A program made the position numbers and the translations under genes. The notes below the pieces were generated by a model. The model saw only the letters and a list, made by a program, of their open reading frames with translations. It searched no databases and had not been told where the DNA came from. Source: Burkholderiales bacterium GJ-E10 (lineage in GTDB: Bacteria > Pseudomonadota > Gammaproteobacteria > Burkholderiales > Burkholderiaceae_F). Taken from it: DNA of 64,000 nt. Position 1 is the first letter of the stretch, and each line of letters starts with the position of its first letter. Below, one piece after another: positions 53,868 through 62,760 of the stretch. The stretch lies in NCBI GenBank assembly GCA_000828975.1, contig AP014683.1, positions 2,933,700-2,997,699 of the forward strand. Direction: 5' to 3'.

Positions 53868-54791
53868 ATGGGCGGCTATTCCCTCTCTGATCTGTGGTCG
53901 ATTTTCGTAATGCAGGGGTTTTCCGGCCTGAGCCTGTTCAGCGTGCTTCTCCTGATGGCCTTGGGTCTGGCGATCATCTTCGGGCAGATGGGCGTCATCA
54001 ACATGGCGCACGGCGAGTTCATGACGATCGGCGCCTACACGATCTACCTGGTATCGAAAGTCGCCACCAAATACTTCCCGGCCTTTGTTCCGTACTACTT
54101 CATCGTCGCCGTCGCGGTCGCATTCGTGGTGGCATTCGCGGTCGGATACCTGGTCGAGTTCCTGCTCATACGCCACCTGTACAAGCGCCCGCTCGATACG
54201 CTGCTCGCGACATGGGGCTTGAGCCTGATCATGCAGCAGTTCTTTCGCTCCGCATTCGGCGCCCGCGAGGTGAGCGCAACGCTCCCGGACTGGCTGATGG
54301 GTGCGTGGCACGCAACGCCGACGATCGACATTCCGCGAAACGGCCTCTTCGTGCTGCTGATTTCCCTGCTGGTTACCGGCGCGGTGATCCTGCTGCTGTT
54401 CCGCTCGAGCTGGGGGCTACACGTCCGCGCCACGGTGCAGAACCGGATGATGGCGGGCGCCGTCGGAATCAACACCAAAAAGGTCGACCGGCTGACATTT
54501 GCGATGGGATGCGGCATCGCCGGAATCGCGGGCGCGGCATTCACCACCATCGCATCCACCGGGCCGACTTCGGGGTCCCTGTACATCGTGGATACCTTCC
54601 TGGTGGTGGTGTTCGGCGGTGCGGCGAGTCTTCTCGGCACCGTGGCTTCAGCGTTCTCGATCGCCCAGGCCCAGTCCATTCTGACGTTCTTCATGACCAA
54701 CGCGATGGGCAAGGTAACGACCTTGGTGGTGGTCATCGCCATCCTGATGCTTCGTCCCGAAGGGCTGTTCGCGGCGAAGGTTCGGAAGTAA
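53868..54791 (+). CDS. urtB: Urea/amide ABC transporter permease UrtB
   Basis: A 307-residue inner-membrane permease of the LivH type with eight or so hydrophobic helices. Its conserved parts are MALGLAIIFGQMGVINMAHGEFMTIGAY and the C-terminal FVVVFGGAASLLGTVASAF (as VDTFLVVVFGGAASLLGTV). The start at 53868 has GGAG seven bases before; an upstream in-frame ATG at 53850 is less likely. It forms the channel with UrtC. Confidence 0.92.
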   Translation: MGGYSLSDLWSIFVMQGFSGLSLFSVLLLMALGLAIIFGQMGVINMAHGEFMTIGAYTIYLVSKVATKYFPAFVPYYFIVAVAVAFVVAFAVGYLVEFLLIRHLYKRPLDTLLATWGLSLIMQQFFRSAFGAREVSATLPDWLMGAWHATPTIDIPRNGLFVLLISLLVTGAVILLLFRSSWGLHVRATVQNRMMAGAVGINTKKVDRLTFAMGCGIAGIAGAAFTTIASTGPTSGSLYIVDTFLVVVFGGAASLLGTVASAFSIAQAQSILTFFMTNAMGKVTTLVVVIAILMLRPEGLFAAKVRK

Positions 54792-54807
54792 ACCGGAGGG
54801 CAATGCC

Positions 54808-55929
54808 ATGCAAGCGTTCTACAAGAAATTCGTGGGCGGCAGGAGCGGCGCCATCGAGCTCGCAATCCTGTCGGCGGTGATCTTCGTGCTCCTTCCTGCG
54901 ACGCTGGACATATTCCGCCTGAATCTCGTCGGCAAATACCTCACCTACGCATTTGCCGCCGTCAGCCTGGTGATGGTCTGGGGATATGGCGGGGTTCTGA
55001 GTCTCGGACAGGGCGTGTTCTTCGGTCTGGGCGGGTATTGCATGGCGATGTTCCTCAAGCTGGAGGCGTCGGATCCCATCAGCACCATGCACCAGACCAC
55101 CCCGGGGATCCCGGACTTCATGGACTGGAACCAGATCACGAAGCTCCCCGCGTTCTGGGTGCCGTTCCACAGCCTGACCTTCTCCCTGATCGCGGTACTC
55201 GTCGTGCCGGCGGTGTTTGCCTACGTCATCGGCGCGACGATGTTCAAGCGCCGCGTCAGCGGGGTGTATTTCTCGATCATCACCCAGGCCGTTGCGGCGA
55301 TTCTGACCATTCTCGTGGTTGGCCAGCAAGGATGGACGGGCGGCATCAACGGCATCACCGACCTCAAGACCATGCACGGCTGGGACATCAATACCAACAG
55401 CGCGAAGTACATCCTGTACTACGTCAACGGGTTTCTGCTGCTCGGCGTGATCATGGTGTGCCGCTATGTCCTGTCGTCGAAGCTCGGGCGCCTGCTTCTC
55501 GCGATGCGCGACCGCGAGGACCGCGTGCGCTTTTCCGGGTACGACGTGGCGAACTTCAAGATCTTCGTGTTCTGCCTGGGCGCGGCCATATCCGCGATCG
55601 GCGGCGCCATGTTCACGCTGCAGGTGGGGTTCATGTCGCCCAGCTTCATCGGCATCGTGCCGTCGATCGAAATGGTGATCTTCGCCGCGATCGGGGGGCG
55701 GATGTCGCTGGTCGGCGCGGTCTACGGCACGCTCCTCGTCAACTACGGCAAATCCACGTTTTCGGAGAGCTTCCCCTCGCTATGGCTGCTGCTGATGGGC
55801 GGGATGTTCATCGGCGTGGTCCTGCTGTTCCCCAACGGCCTGGCAGGTCTTTACACCACCCTCTTGAAGGGGCGGGTCGAAAGGCTCCGCGTCCGCTTCG
55901 CCCGCAAGCCGGCCGGGCAGCACGCCTGA
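54808..55929 (+). CDS. urtC: Urea/amide ABC transporter permease UrtC
   Basis: A 373-residue LivM-type permease with about ten hydrophobic helices. Conserved segments are WGYGGVLSLGQGVFFGLGGYCMAMFLKLEA, GVYFSIITQAVAAILTILVVGQQGWTGGINGIT and the cytoplasmic coupling region LLLAMRDREDRVRFSGYDV. The GQQGWTGG-NG stretch is typical of the UrtC branch. It lies 16 bases after urtB. Confidence 0.93.
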   Translation: MQAFYKKFVGGRSGAIELAILSAVIFVLLPATLDIFRLNLVGKYLTYAFAAVSLVMVWGYGGVLSLGQGVFFGLGGYCMAMFLKLEASDPISTMHQTTPGIPDFMDWNQITKLPAFWVPFHSLTFSLIAVLVVPAVFAYVIGATMFKRRVSGVYFSIITQAVAAILTILVVGQQGWTGGINGITDLKTMHGWDINTNSAKYILYYVNGFLLLGVIMVCRYVLSSKLGRLLLAMRDREDRVRFSGYDVANFKIFVFCLGAAISAIGGAMFTLQVGFMSPSFIGIVPSIEMVIFAAIGGRMSLVGAVYGTLLVNYGKSTFSESFPSLWLLLMGGMFIGVVLLFPNGLAGLYTTLLKGRVERLRVRFARKPAGQHA

Positions 55930-55956
55930 TCGTTCATCGACAGAGGATTCCGGGAC

Positions 55957-56703
55957 ATGAAACATCGCAACGAAATCGTCCTCGCCATCGAGGACCTCAC
56001 CGTGTCCTTCGACGGCTTCAAGGCGGTCGACGGACTGAACCTGTATGTGGAGAAGGACGAGCTTCGAGCGGTCATCGGTCCCAACGGCGCCGGGAAGACG
56101 ACCGTACTGGACCTGATCTGCGGCAAGACCAAGGCGACGGCCGGCAGCATCCAGTTCAAGGGGATCGAACTCACCGCGATGCCGGAACACCGGATCGTGC
56201 AGGCCGGCGTCGGCCGGAAATTCCAGAATCCATCGATTTACGAAAACCTCACGGTGTTCGAGAACCTCGAGATCTCCTATCCCCGTGGTCGCGGGGTGAT
56301 CGGATCCCTGATGTTCGAGCGGACCCGCGACGTGACCGATCGCATCCACGAAGTCCTGGAGGAAATCTTCCTCGTCGACCACCCGAACACCCAGGCCGGC
56401 CTGCTCAGCCATGGCCAGAAGCAGTGGCTGGAGATCGGGATGCTGATCATCCAGAACCCCGAACTTCTGTTGCTCGACGAACCGGTGGCGGGGATGAGCG
56501 TCTCGGAGCGCGAAAAGACGGCGGAACTCCTCAACCGGATCTCGAAGGGACGTTCCGTGATCGTGATCGAGCACGACATGGAATTCGTCAAGCGCATTGC
56601 CGACAACGTCACCGTGTTGCATCAGGGAAAACTTCTGGCGGAGGGGAGCATGGAGTCCGTACAGGGAAATCCCAAGGTGATCGAGGTCTATTTGGGACAT
56701 TGA
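55957..56703 (+). CDS. urtD: Urea/amide ABC transporter ATPase UrtD
   Basis: A 248-residue LivG-type ATPase. Walker A is IGPNGAGKTTVLDLICG. The signature loop is LLSHGQKQWLEIGMLI, with the SHGQ form typical of UrtD in place of LSGGQ, and Walker B is ELLLLDEPVAGM. It drives transport together with UrtE. It lies 27 bases after urtC. Confidence 0.94.
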   Translation: MKHRNEIVLAIEDLTVSFDGFKAVDGLNLYVEKDELRAVIGPNGAGKTTVLDLICGKTKATAGSIQFKGIELTAMPEHRIVQAGVGRKFQNPSIYENLTVFENLEISYPRGRGVIGSLMFERTRDVTDRIHEVLEEIFLVDHPNTQAGLLSHGQKQWLEIGMLIIQNPELLLLDEPVAGMSVSEREKTAELLNRISKGRSVIVIEHDMEFVKRIADNVTVLHQGKLLAEGSMESVQGNPKVIEVYLGH

Positions 56704-56714
56704 GGAGGCCAGCG

Positions 56715-57416
56715 ATGACCGGTTCGACATTCCGCATCAAGAATCTTTCCTCCGGATATGGGCAGAGCGAGGTCATCCACGACCTCAGCCTCGATATCGA
56801 GGGCAGCGAAATCGTTGCGATCATGGGGCGCAACGGAATGGGGAAATCCACCCTTTTCCGCACGCTCATGGGCGTCCTGCCGGCGTTTCGGGGCGACGTG
56901 GTGCTGGACGAGCAGTCGCTCGACCGCATGGAGCCGCACCAGCGCGTCGCGCGTGGAATCGCCTATGTGCCGCAGGGTCGGATGATCTTTTCCCACATGA
57001 CGGTCGAAGAAAACATTCGAACGGGGCTGCCGCCCGGCGCCCAGGGAAAGGTGCCCGAGGAACTGTACGCCCTGTTCCCGGTGCTCTTCGACATGCGCGG
57101 ACGAAAGGGCGGGAACCTGTCCGGTGGCCAGCAGCAGCAGCTCGCCATCGCGCGCGCGCTGGCGACCAATCCCAAGGTGCTGTTGCTCGATGAGCCGACC
57201 GAAGGAATCCAGCCGTCGATCATCAAGGACATCGCCAAGAGCCTGCGGGAGATTCGCAAGCTGCGCAATCTCGCGATCGTGGTTTCGGAGCAGGTCCTGA
57301 GCTTCACATTGGAGATCGCGGATCGCTTCTTTGTGATCGAGAAGGGACGTTTCGTCCATGAGGATGCGCGACAAAACGTCAACGCGGAAACCATCAGCCG
57401 CTACTTGTCCATTTGA
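56715..57416 (+). CDS. urtE: Urea/amide ABC transporter ATPase UrtE
   Basis: A 233-residue LivF-type ATPase. Walker A is IMGRNGMGKSTLFRTLMG, the signature is NLSGGQQQQLAIARAL, and Walker B is KVLLLDEPTEGIQPSII. The GMGKST variant with NGMGK is usual in UrtE. The ATG at 56715 follows GAGGAGG closely, eleven bases after urtD, completing the five-gene transporter. Confidence 0.94.
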   Translation: MTGSTFRIKNLSSGYGQSEVIHDLSLDIEGSEIVAIMGRNGMGKSTLFRTLMGVLPAFRGDVVLDEQSLDRMEPHQRVARGIAYVPQGRMIFSHMTVEENIRTGLPPGAQGKVPEELYALFPVLFDMRGRKGGNLSGGQQQQLAIARALATNPKVLLLDEPTEGIQPSIIKDIAKSLREIRKLRNLAIVVSEQVLSFTLEIADRFFVIEKGRFVHEDARQNVNAETISRYLSI

Positions 57417-57489
57417 TCCATCCCGCTGCCGCGCGTCCACCGGCGGACGTTGCGCTGCGCACATCGCCATTCAACCGGGAGAGTCAGCC

Positions 57490-58716
57490 ATGACGAATAC
57501 GCTAATCAAAGTCGATCTTGCACAGTCGCCGTATGAGAACGAATCGGTCCACAACCGGTGGCATCCGGACATCCCGATGGCTGCCTGGGTGAATCCGGGC
57601 GACGATTTCATTCTTGAAACCTACGACTGGACCGGCGGCTACATCCAGAACAACGACAGTGCGGACGACGTCCGCGATATCGACCTGAGCACGGTTCACT
57701 TCCTGAGCGGGCCGATCGGGGTGAAAGGGGCCGAGCCCGGCGACCTGCTGGTCGTCGACCTGCTCGACATCGGCGCCAAGCCCGACAGTCTGTGGGGATT
57801 CAACGGCGTCTTCAGCAGGAAGAACGGCGGCGGATTCCTCACCGAGCACTTTCCCAAGGCGCAAAAGTCGATCTGGGATTTCCACGGCATGTTTACCAGT
57901 TCACGGCACGTCCCCGGCGTCCGATTCGCCGGGCTGATTCATCCGGGGTTGATCGGCTGCCTGCCGGATCGGCCGATGCTCGAGATGTGGAATACGCGCG
58001 AACAGGACTTCATCGCGACCGACCCGGGTCGCGTGCCGCCGCTTGCCAATCCGCCGTCTGCGAAGACGGCGCACATGGGGAAACTCCAGGGCGCGGCGCG
58101 GGACCAGGCCGCCGCGGAAGGCGCGCGCACGGTGCCGCCGCGCGAGCACGGCGGCAACTGCGACATCAAGGATCTGTCGCGCGGCTCGAAAGTCTTTTTC
58201 CCGGTGTACGTCGACGGCGCCGGATTGTCGGTGGGCGATCTGCACTTCAGTCAGGGCGACGGCGAGATCACCTTCTGCGGCGCAATCGAAATGGCCGGAT
58301 GGGTGCACATGCGGGTGAACCTCATCAAGGGTGGAATGGCCAAGTACGGCATCAAGAACCCCATCTTCAAGCCGAGCCCGGTCACGCCGACCTATCGCGA
58401 CTACGTGATCTTCGAAGGCATCTCGGTCGACGAGAAGGGAAAGCAACACTACCTCGACGTGCATGTGGCATACCGGCAGGCCTGCCTCAACGCCATCGAA
58501 TACCTGAAGAAGTTCGGCTACTCGGGGGCCCAGGCGTATTCGATCCTGGGCACGGCGCCGGTGCAGGGACACATCAGCGGCGTCGTCGACATCCCGAACG
58601 CCTGCGCGACGCTCTGGTTGCCGACGGAGATTTTCGAGTTCGACATCAATCCCACGGCGGCGGGACCGATCCGGCACATCGCCGGCGGCGTCGACCTTCC
58701 CCTGTCGGAAGACTGA
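57490..58716 (+). CDS. fmdA: Formamidase
   Basis: A 408-residue cytoplasmic amidohydrolase of the acetamidase/formamidase family that releases ammonia from formamide and other short amides. Key parts are the N-terminal VHNRWHPDIPMAAWVNPGD, GPIGVKGAEPGDLLVVDLLDI, GVRFAGLIHPGLIGCLPDRPMLEMWN, the His/Asp-bearing PPREHGGNCDIKDLSRGSKVFFPVYVDGAGLS and GDGEITFCGAIEMAG. It closely fits the Methylophilus FmdA type in length and motifs. It is 73 bases after urtE, so the importer probably brings in its substrate. Confidence 0.94.
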   Translation: MTNTLIKVDLAQSPYENESVHNRWHPDIPMAAWVNPGDDFILETYDWTGGYIQNNDSADDVRDIDLSTVHFLSGPIGVKGAEPGDLLVVDLLDIGAKPDSLWGFNGVFSRKNGGGFLTEHFPKAQKSIWDFHGMFTSSRHVPGVRFAGLIHPGLIGCLPDRPMLEMWNTREQDFIATDPGRVPPLANPPSAKTAHMGKLQGAARDQAAAEGARTVPPREHGGNCDIKDLSRGSKVFFPVYVDGAGLSVGDLHFSQGDGEITFCGAIEMAGWVHMRVNLIKGGMAKYGIKNPIFKPSPVTPTYRDYVIFEGISVDEKGKQHYLDVHVAYRQACLNAIEYLKKFGYSGAQAYSILGTAPVQGHISGVVDIPNACATLWLPTEIFEFDINPTAAGPIRHIAGGVDLPLSED

Positions 58717-58778
58717 CGGCAACGCGGCGGCTCGCGGGCATGGCGCGGGCCGCACCCACTTTTTCCGGAGGTGCCCGC

Positions 58779-59120
58779 ATGCCGATCTACGACTATCTTT
58801 GTGACCGTTGCGGCAGCTTTTCCGTGCTGCGCCCGATCGACCAGCGGGATGCCGGTTGCCGCTGCCCGACGTGCGACGGCGATGCGCGCCGCGCCATCCT
58901 GTCGGCGCCGGCGCTTTCGACCATGACGGCGCATGCCAGGGCGGCGCACGCCACCAACGAGCGCGCGGCGCATGCGCCGCGTACGAGTGCGGAATATGCG
59001 GCGTCCCGACATCCGCCGGGATGCGGCTGCTGCGGCGCGAAAAGGCCCCACGCCACCGCGCCCAGTGCCGGCGGCACCAAGGGATTTCCGGCCAAGCGCC
59101 CGTGGATGATCAGCCACTGA
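58779..59120 (+). CDS. fmdB: FmdB zinc-ribbon protein
   Basis: A 113-residue protein. The N-terminal zinc ribbon (MPIYDYLCDRCGSFSVLRPI, then CRCPTCDGDARRAIL) is the FmdB/CxxC_CxxC_SSSS family, first described as a regulator of formamidase in Methylophilus. The C-terminal half is longer than usual, with a His/Ala-rich region, a second Cys cluster (GCGCCGAKR) and a basic tail. A good CCGGAGG site precedes the ATG. It directly follows fmdA. Confidence 0.88.
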   Translation: MPIYDYLCDRCGSFSVLRPIDQRDAGCRCPTCDGDARRAILSAPALSTMTAHARAAHATNERAAHAPRTSAEYAASRHPPGCGCCGAKRPHATAPSAGGTKGFPAKRPWMISH

Positions 59121-59295
59121 CCGCGAAAGAACCGCGCCTCGCCCGCCCCTCGGCGATGCACCGGAAGTGTGCGCGCGCTGCTCGCATTCCGTGCGGGTGG
59201 CGCCGCCCCGCTTCCGATTCGTTCCGGCAAGGGCGACGACGCGCTTGCAGCGGGCTGTCTTGTGGGCACCACGCCGTCTTCGTCATGCATCGGCG

Positions 59296-59311
59296 TTGGT
59301 ACATTTTTTGC
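59296..59311 (+). promoter_or_regulatory. Sigma-54 (-24/-12) promoter upstream of the NCS1-kinase gene
   Basis: TTGGTACATTTTTTGC matches the sigma-54 consensus TTGGCACNNNNNTTGC at all positions except one, with the required spacing between the GG and GC pairs. The predicted start of transcription is near 59323, giving a leader of about 57 bases before the ATG at 59380. Sigma-54 promoters of this kind usually serve nitrogen-controlled (NtrC) genes. Confidence 0.7.
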
Positions 59312-59379
59312 GAACGAATACATCGGGTTTCTTGAACAGGGCATCTCCCCGGCCTCGTACCGGATACGGTGCTTCTCCT

Positions 59380-62300
59380 ATGGGCACTGCGACGCAAAAG
59401 ATTTCCCCGATCCGGCGCCGATACAACTCCTGGGTTGCCGATCAGACCCTGGAAGACTACGCGTTGCGCTACACGCCGCGTCAGTTTCGCAAGTGGTCGG
59501 AACTTCGCGTCGCGAACACGGCATCCGGCGCTGCATCGTTTCTTGCGATGGAAACGATCGGCGGCACCATCGCGATGAAATATGGATTCTCCAATGCGGT
59601 GGCGGCGATCCTGCTCGTCGGGGTGGTGATTTTCGTAACCGGACTTCCGATCAGCTACTACGCTGCCCGATATGGTCTGGACATGGATCTGTTGACGCGC
59701 GGCGCCGGCTTCGGCTACCTCGGTTCGACGGTCACATCGCTCATCTACGCGAGTTTCACGTTCATATTTTTCGCGCTCGAAGCATCCATCATGGCCATGG
59801 CGCTGCAGATGTGGCTGAAGATCGGCATGCTCTGGTGTTATCTCCTGAGTTCCATCGTCATCATTCCGTTGGCCATCCGCGGCATCACCCTGATCTCGCG
59901 ATTGCAGGCATGGACGCAGCCGGTCTGGCTGCTGCTGCTGGTGCTGCCCTATCTTGCCATCGCGTGGCACAGTCCCGAGGCGTTTCGCGATTTTTCCCGA
60001 TTTTCCGGGCAGGTATCCCAAACCGCCGGATTCGACCTCGCGATGTTCGGCGCCGCCGCGGTCATCCCCTTCTCGCTGATCGTGCAGATCGGCGAGCAGG
60101 TGGATTTTCTGCGGTTTCTTCCGGAACGCACGCCGGAGAACCGTGTCCGCTGGTGGTCCGCCGTCCTGCTCGCCGGTCCCGGATGGATCGGCCCGGGCGT
60201 CCTCAAGATGCTCGGCGGCGCGTTCCTCACCTTTCTGGCGATCCGCCACGGCACGGCGCCGGCGCACGCCGTCGAGCCGACCCAGATGTACCTCACCGGG
60301 TATGCCGGTGTGTTCCGGTCGCCGACGCTCATTCTGGCGGCGACCGTGCTGTTCGTCATCGTGTCGCAGACCAAGATCAACGTCACGAATGCCTATGCCG
60401 GTTCCCTCGCCTGGTCCAACTTCTTCGCCCGCCTGACCCACAACCACCCGGGTCGGGTCGTCTGGCTGATCTTCAATGTGGTGATCGCGCTGGTGCTCAT
60501 GGCCATGGACGTCTTCCACGCCATCGATCGCGTGCTCGGCTTCTACAGCAACATTGCGATCGCGTGGGTGGGGGCCCTGGTCGGCGATCTGCTGGTCAAC
60601 AAGCCGCTTGGCCTGAGCCCTGCCGGCATCGAGTTCAAGCGCGGCCACCTGTACGACGTGAACCCCGTCGGCGTCGGCGCGATGGGGCTGGCGGCGGCGG
60701 CATCCGTCCTGGCATGGTCGGGCGCATTGGGCGCGCACTGGCGTTACGCCGCCCCCCTGGTCGCGCTGCTCGTCGCGATCGGGATGTCTCCGATCATTGC
60801 CTGGGGGACGCGCGGTCGCTACTACGTCGCGCGGCCGCACGATGAGGCGCCCTCTCCCGGCCGGACGGTGCGCTGCAGCGTGTGCGACAACGAATTCGAA
60901 TCGGAGGACATCCTGCGGTGTCCGGCCTACGATGCGCCGATTTGCTCGCTTTGCTGCACCCTCGAATCGCGCTGCGACGACCGCTGCAAGAAGGATTCCC
61001 GCATCGCCGACCAGATGCGGAAGCTGCTCTTCGCGATGTTGCCGCGGAACGTCGCGCAGCGCATCGACGTGCGAACCCTGCAATACCTGGGGGTCTTTCT
61101 GGCGCTCGCGTCGCTGATCGCCGCGGTCGTCGCCATCGTCTACGTCCAGGAGTCGCAGACGGCTCCGGCCGGGACGGGGGTTGCGTTTCTGCAGGCGGCG
61201 CTGTTCAAGGTGTTCGGCATCCTGACCCTGATCGTCGGCGTTGCAAGCTGGTGGATCGTGCTTGCCGGCCAAAGCCGCCGCGTGGCCCTGGATGAGGCAA
61301 ATCGCCAGAACCGGCTGCTCACGATGGAAATCGATGCGCACCAGCGCACGGACATGGCCTTGCAGAAGGCGAAGGAATCGGCGGAGGCCGCGAACCAGGC
61401 CAAGACCCGCTATGTCGCGGGCATCACCCACGAATTGCGTTCCCCCCTCAACAGCATCCTGGGATATAGCCAGATCCTGCTGAAAAACCGCGCCGCCTCG
61501 CAAACCGATCAGGAAGGGATCCAGACGATCCACCGCAGCGCCGAACACATGCTGGCGCTGGTGGACGGCTTGTTGGACCTCGCACGCATCGAGGCCGGCC
61601 GCCTCCGGCTCGACGTGGCCCCCTTGTTCCTGGCGGCATTTTTCGACGAACTCGTCGCCATGATCCGGCCGCAAATCGAGAGCAAGGGGCTGCAGTTCAT
61701 ATACTCGCATTCGGGTTCGATGCCGGGCTGGGTTCAGGCAGATGCGAAATATCTGCGCCAGATCCTGCTGAATCTCCTCAGCAATGCCGCCCGGTTCACG
61801 GACGCCGGCCGCGTATCGCTGCATGTGAACTGTCTCCAGGAAGTCTTGTGCTTCGACGTCGCTGACACCGGCATCGGCATCGCGCCCCAGGATGTCCAGC
61901 GGATTTTTTCCCCCTTCGAGCGTGGCGCAAACGGGAGGCTTCGCAGAAGCGCCGGAACCGGACTGGGCCTGACGATCAGCGCCCTGCTCGCGTCGCTGAT
62001 GGGCGGCGAACTCGCACTCGTCCGTACCTCGAGCGCCGGCAGCCTGTTCCGGCTTCGTCTGCACCTGCGCGAGGTGAACGATCCCGGCGTGCGAACGCCG
62101 GTGCCGCATTGCACCGGCGGCTATCTGGGTCCCCGCAAATCCCTCCTGGTTGTCGATGATCAGCCGGAACAGCGCCAGATGTTGGCTGGAATGCTGGCCC
62201 AGATGGGGTTCGAAGTGCGCGAGGCCGCGAGCGGCAACGAATGCATCGACGTTCTTTCCTCGGTTCCGCTGCCCGACGCCGTGCTGCTGGACATCACGAT

Positions 62301-62760
62301 GGACGACATGGACGGATGGGAAACCGCGAAGCGGGTGCGAGGCGCCGGCAACGAAACGCCGATCATCATCGTCTCGGCGAACATTTTCGAGAATCAGCCG
62401 CCGCGGCTGCGCGCAGCCGGCTGCCAGGCCTTTGTCGGCAAGCCGGTGATCGAATCGGAATTGATGCAGACGCTGCAGCGCGTTCTGCAACTCGAATTTC
62501 TCTCGTCGGCTCCGCCGCGGATCGCCGATCGGGAGGAATTCGTGGCGGCAAGATCGCCGATCCGCCTGCCGGACGGGTTCCATGAGCGCGCGCTGCAGGA
62601 GTTGCGCATGGGGCATGTGAGCGGTCTTCTGACGGTCCTCGAGGAGTTGCAGGGCGCGCACCCCGAGTTCGCGGCCGCCTGCGCGGACATGTCCCGACTC
62701 TCGAGTCGGCTGGAACTCGAGCAGATCGAGCGAATCCTTGGGGAATGCGGTCATGATTAA
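59380..62760 (+). CDS. NCS1 transporter fused to a Cys-cluster domain and hybrid histidine kinase
   Basis: A 1126-residue membrane protein combining four parts. Residues about 1-485 form an NCS1-type (nucleobase/hydantoin/allantoin class) transporter with about twelve helices, beginning RRYNSWVADQTLEDYALRYTP and including MKYGFSNAVAAILLVGVVIF and SQTKINVTNAYAGSLAWSNFF. A Cys cluster follows (499-536), CSVCDN..CPAYDAPICSLCCTL..CDDRCKK, probably zinc-binding. Two more helices and a coiled coil lead to the kinase with phospho-acceptor His684 (ITHELRSPLNSILGYSQIL), the ATPase domain (NLLSNAARFTD, GTGLGLTIS) and a receiver with Asp971. A short helical C-terminal module ends the protein. No binding site stands out before the ATG. 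It likely senses a nitrogenous solute during transport. Confidence 0.85.
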   Translation: MGTATQKISPIRRRYNSWVADQTLEDYALRYTPRQFRKWSELRVANTASGAASFLAMETIGGTIAMKYGFSNAVAAILLVGVVIFVTGLPISYYAARYGLDMDLLTRGAGFGYLGSTVTSLIYASFTFIFFALEASIMAMALQMWLKIGMLWCYLLSSIVIIPLAIRGITLISRLQAWTQPVWLLLLVLPYLAIAWHSPEAFRDFSRFSGQVSQTAGFDLAMFGAAAVIPFSLIVQIGEQVDFLRFLPERTPENRVRWWSAVLLAGPGWIGPGVLKMLGGAFLTFLAIRHGTAPAHAVEPTQMYLTGYAGVFRSPTLILAATVLFVIVSQTKINVTNAYAGSLAWSNFFARLTHNHPGRVVWLIFNVVIALVLMAMDVFHAIDRVLGFYSNIAIAWVGALVGDLLVNKPLGLSPAGIEFKRGHLYDVNPVGVGAMGLAAAASVLAWSGALGAHWRYAAPLVALLVAIGMSPIIAWGTRGRYYVARPHDEAPSPGRTVRCSVCDNEFESEDILRCPAYDAPICSLCCTLESRCDDRCKKDSRIADQMRKLLFAMLPRNVAQRIDVRTLQYLGVFLALASLIAAVVAIVYVQESQTAPAGTGVAFLQAALFKVFGILTLIVGVASWWIVLAGQSRRVALDEANRQNRLLTMEIDAHQRTDMALQKAKESAEAANQAKTRYVAGITHELRSPLNSILGYSQILLKNRAASQTDQEGIQTIHRSAEHMLALVDGLLDLARIEAGRLRLDVAPLFLAAFFDELVAMIRPQIESKGLQFIYSHSGSMPGWVQADAKYLRQILLNLLSNAARFTDAGRVSLHVNCLQEVLCFDVADTGIGIAPQDVQRIFSPFERGANGRLRRSAGTGLGLTISALLASLMGGELALVRTSSAGSLFRLRLHLREVNDPGVRTPVPHCTGGYLGPRKSLLVVDDQPEQRQMLAGMLAQMGFEVREAASGNECIDVLSSVPLPDAVLLDITMDDMDGWETAKRVRGAGNETPIIIVSANIFENQPPRLRAAGCQAFVGKPVIESELMQTLQRVLQLEFLSSAPPRIADREEFVAARSPIRLPDGFHERALQELRMGHVSGLLTVLEELQGAHPEFAAACADMSRLSSRLELEQIERILGECGHD

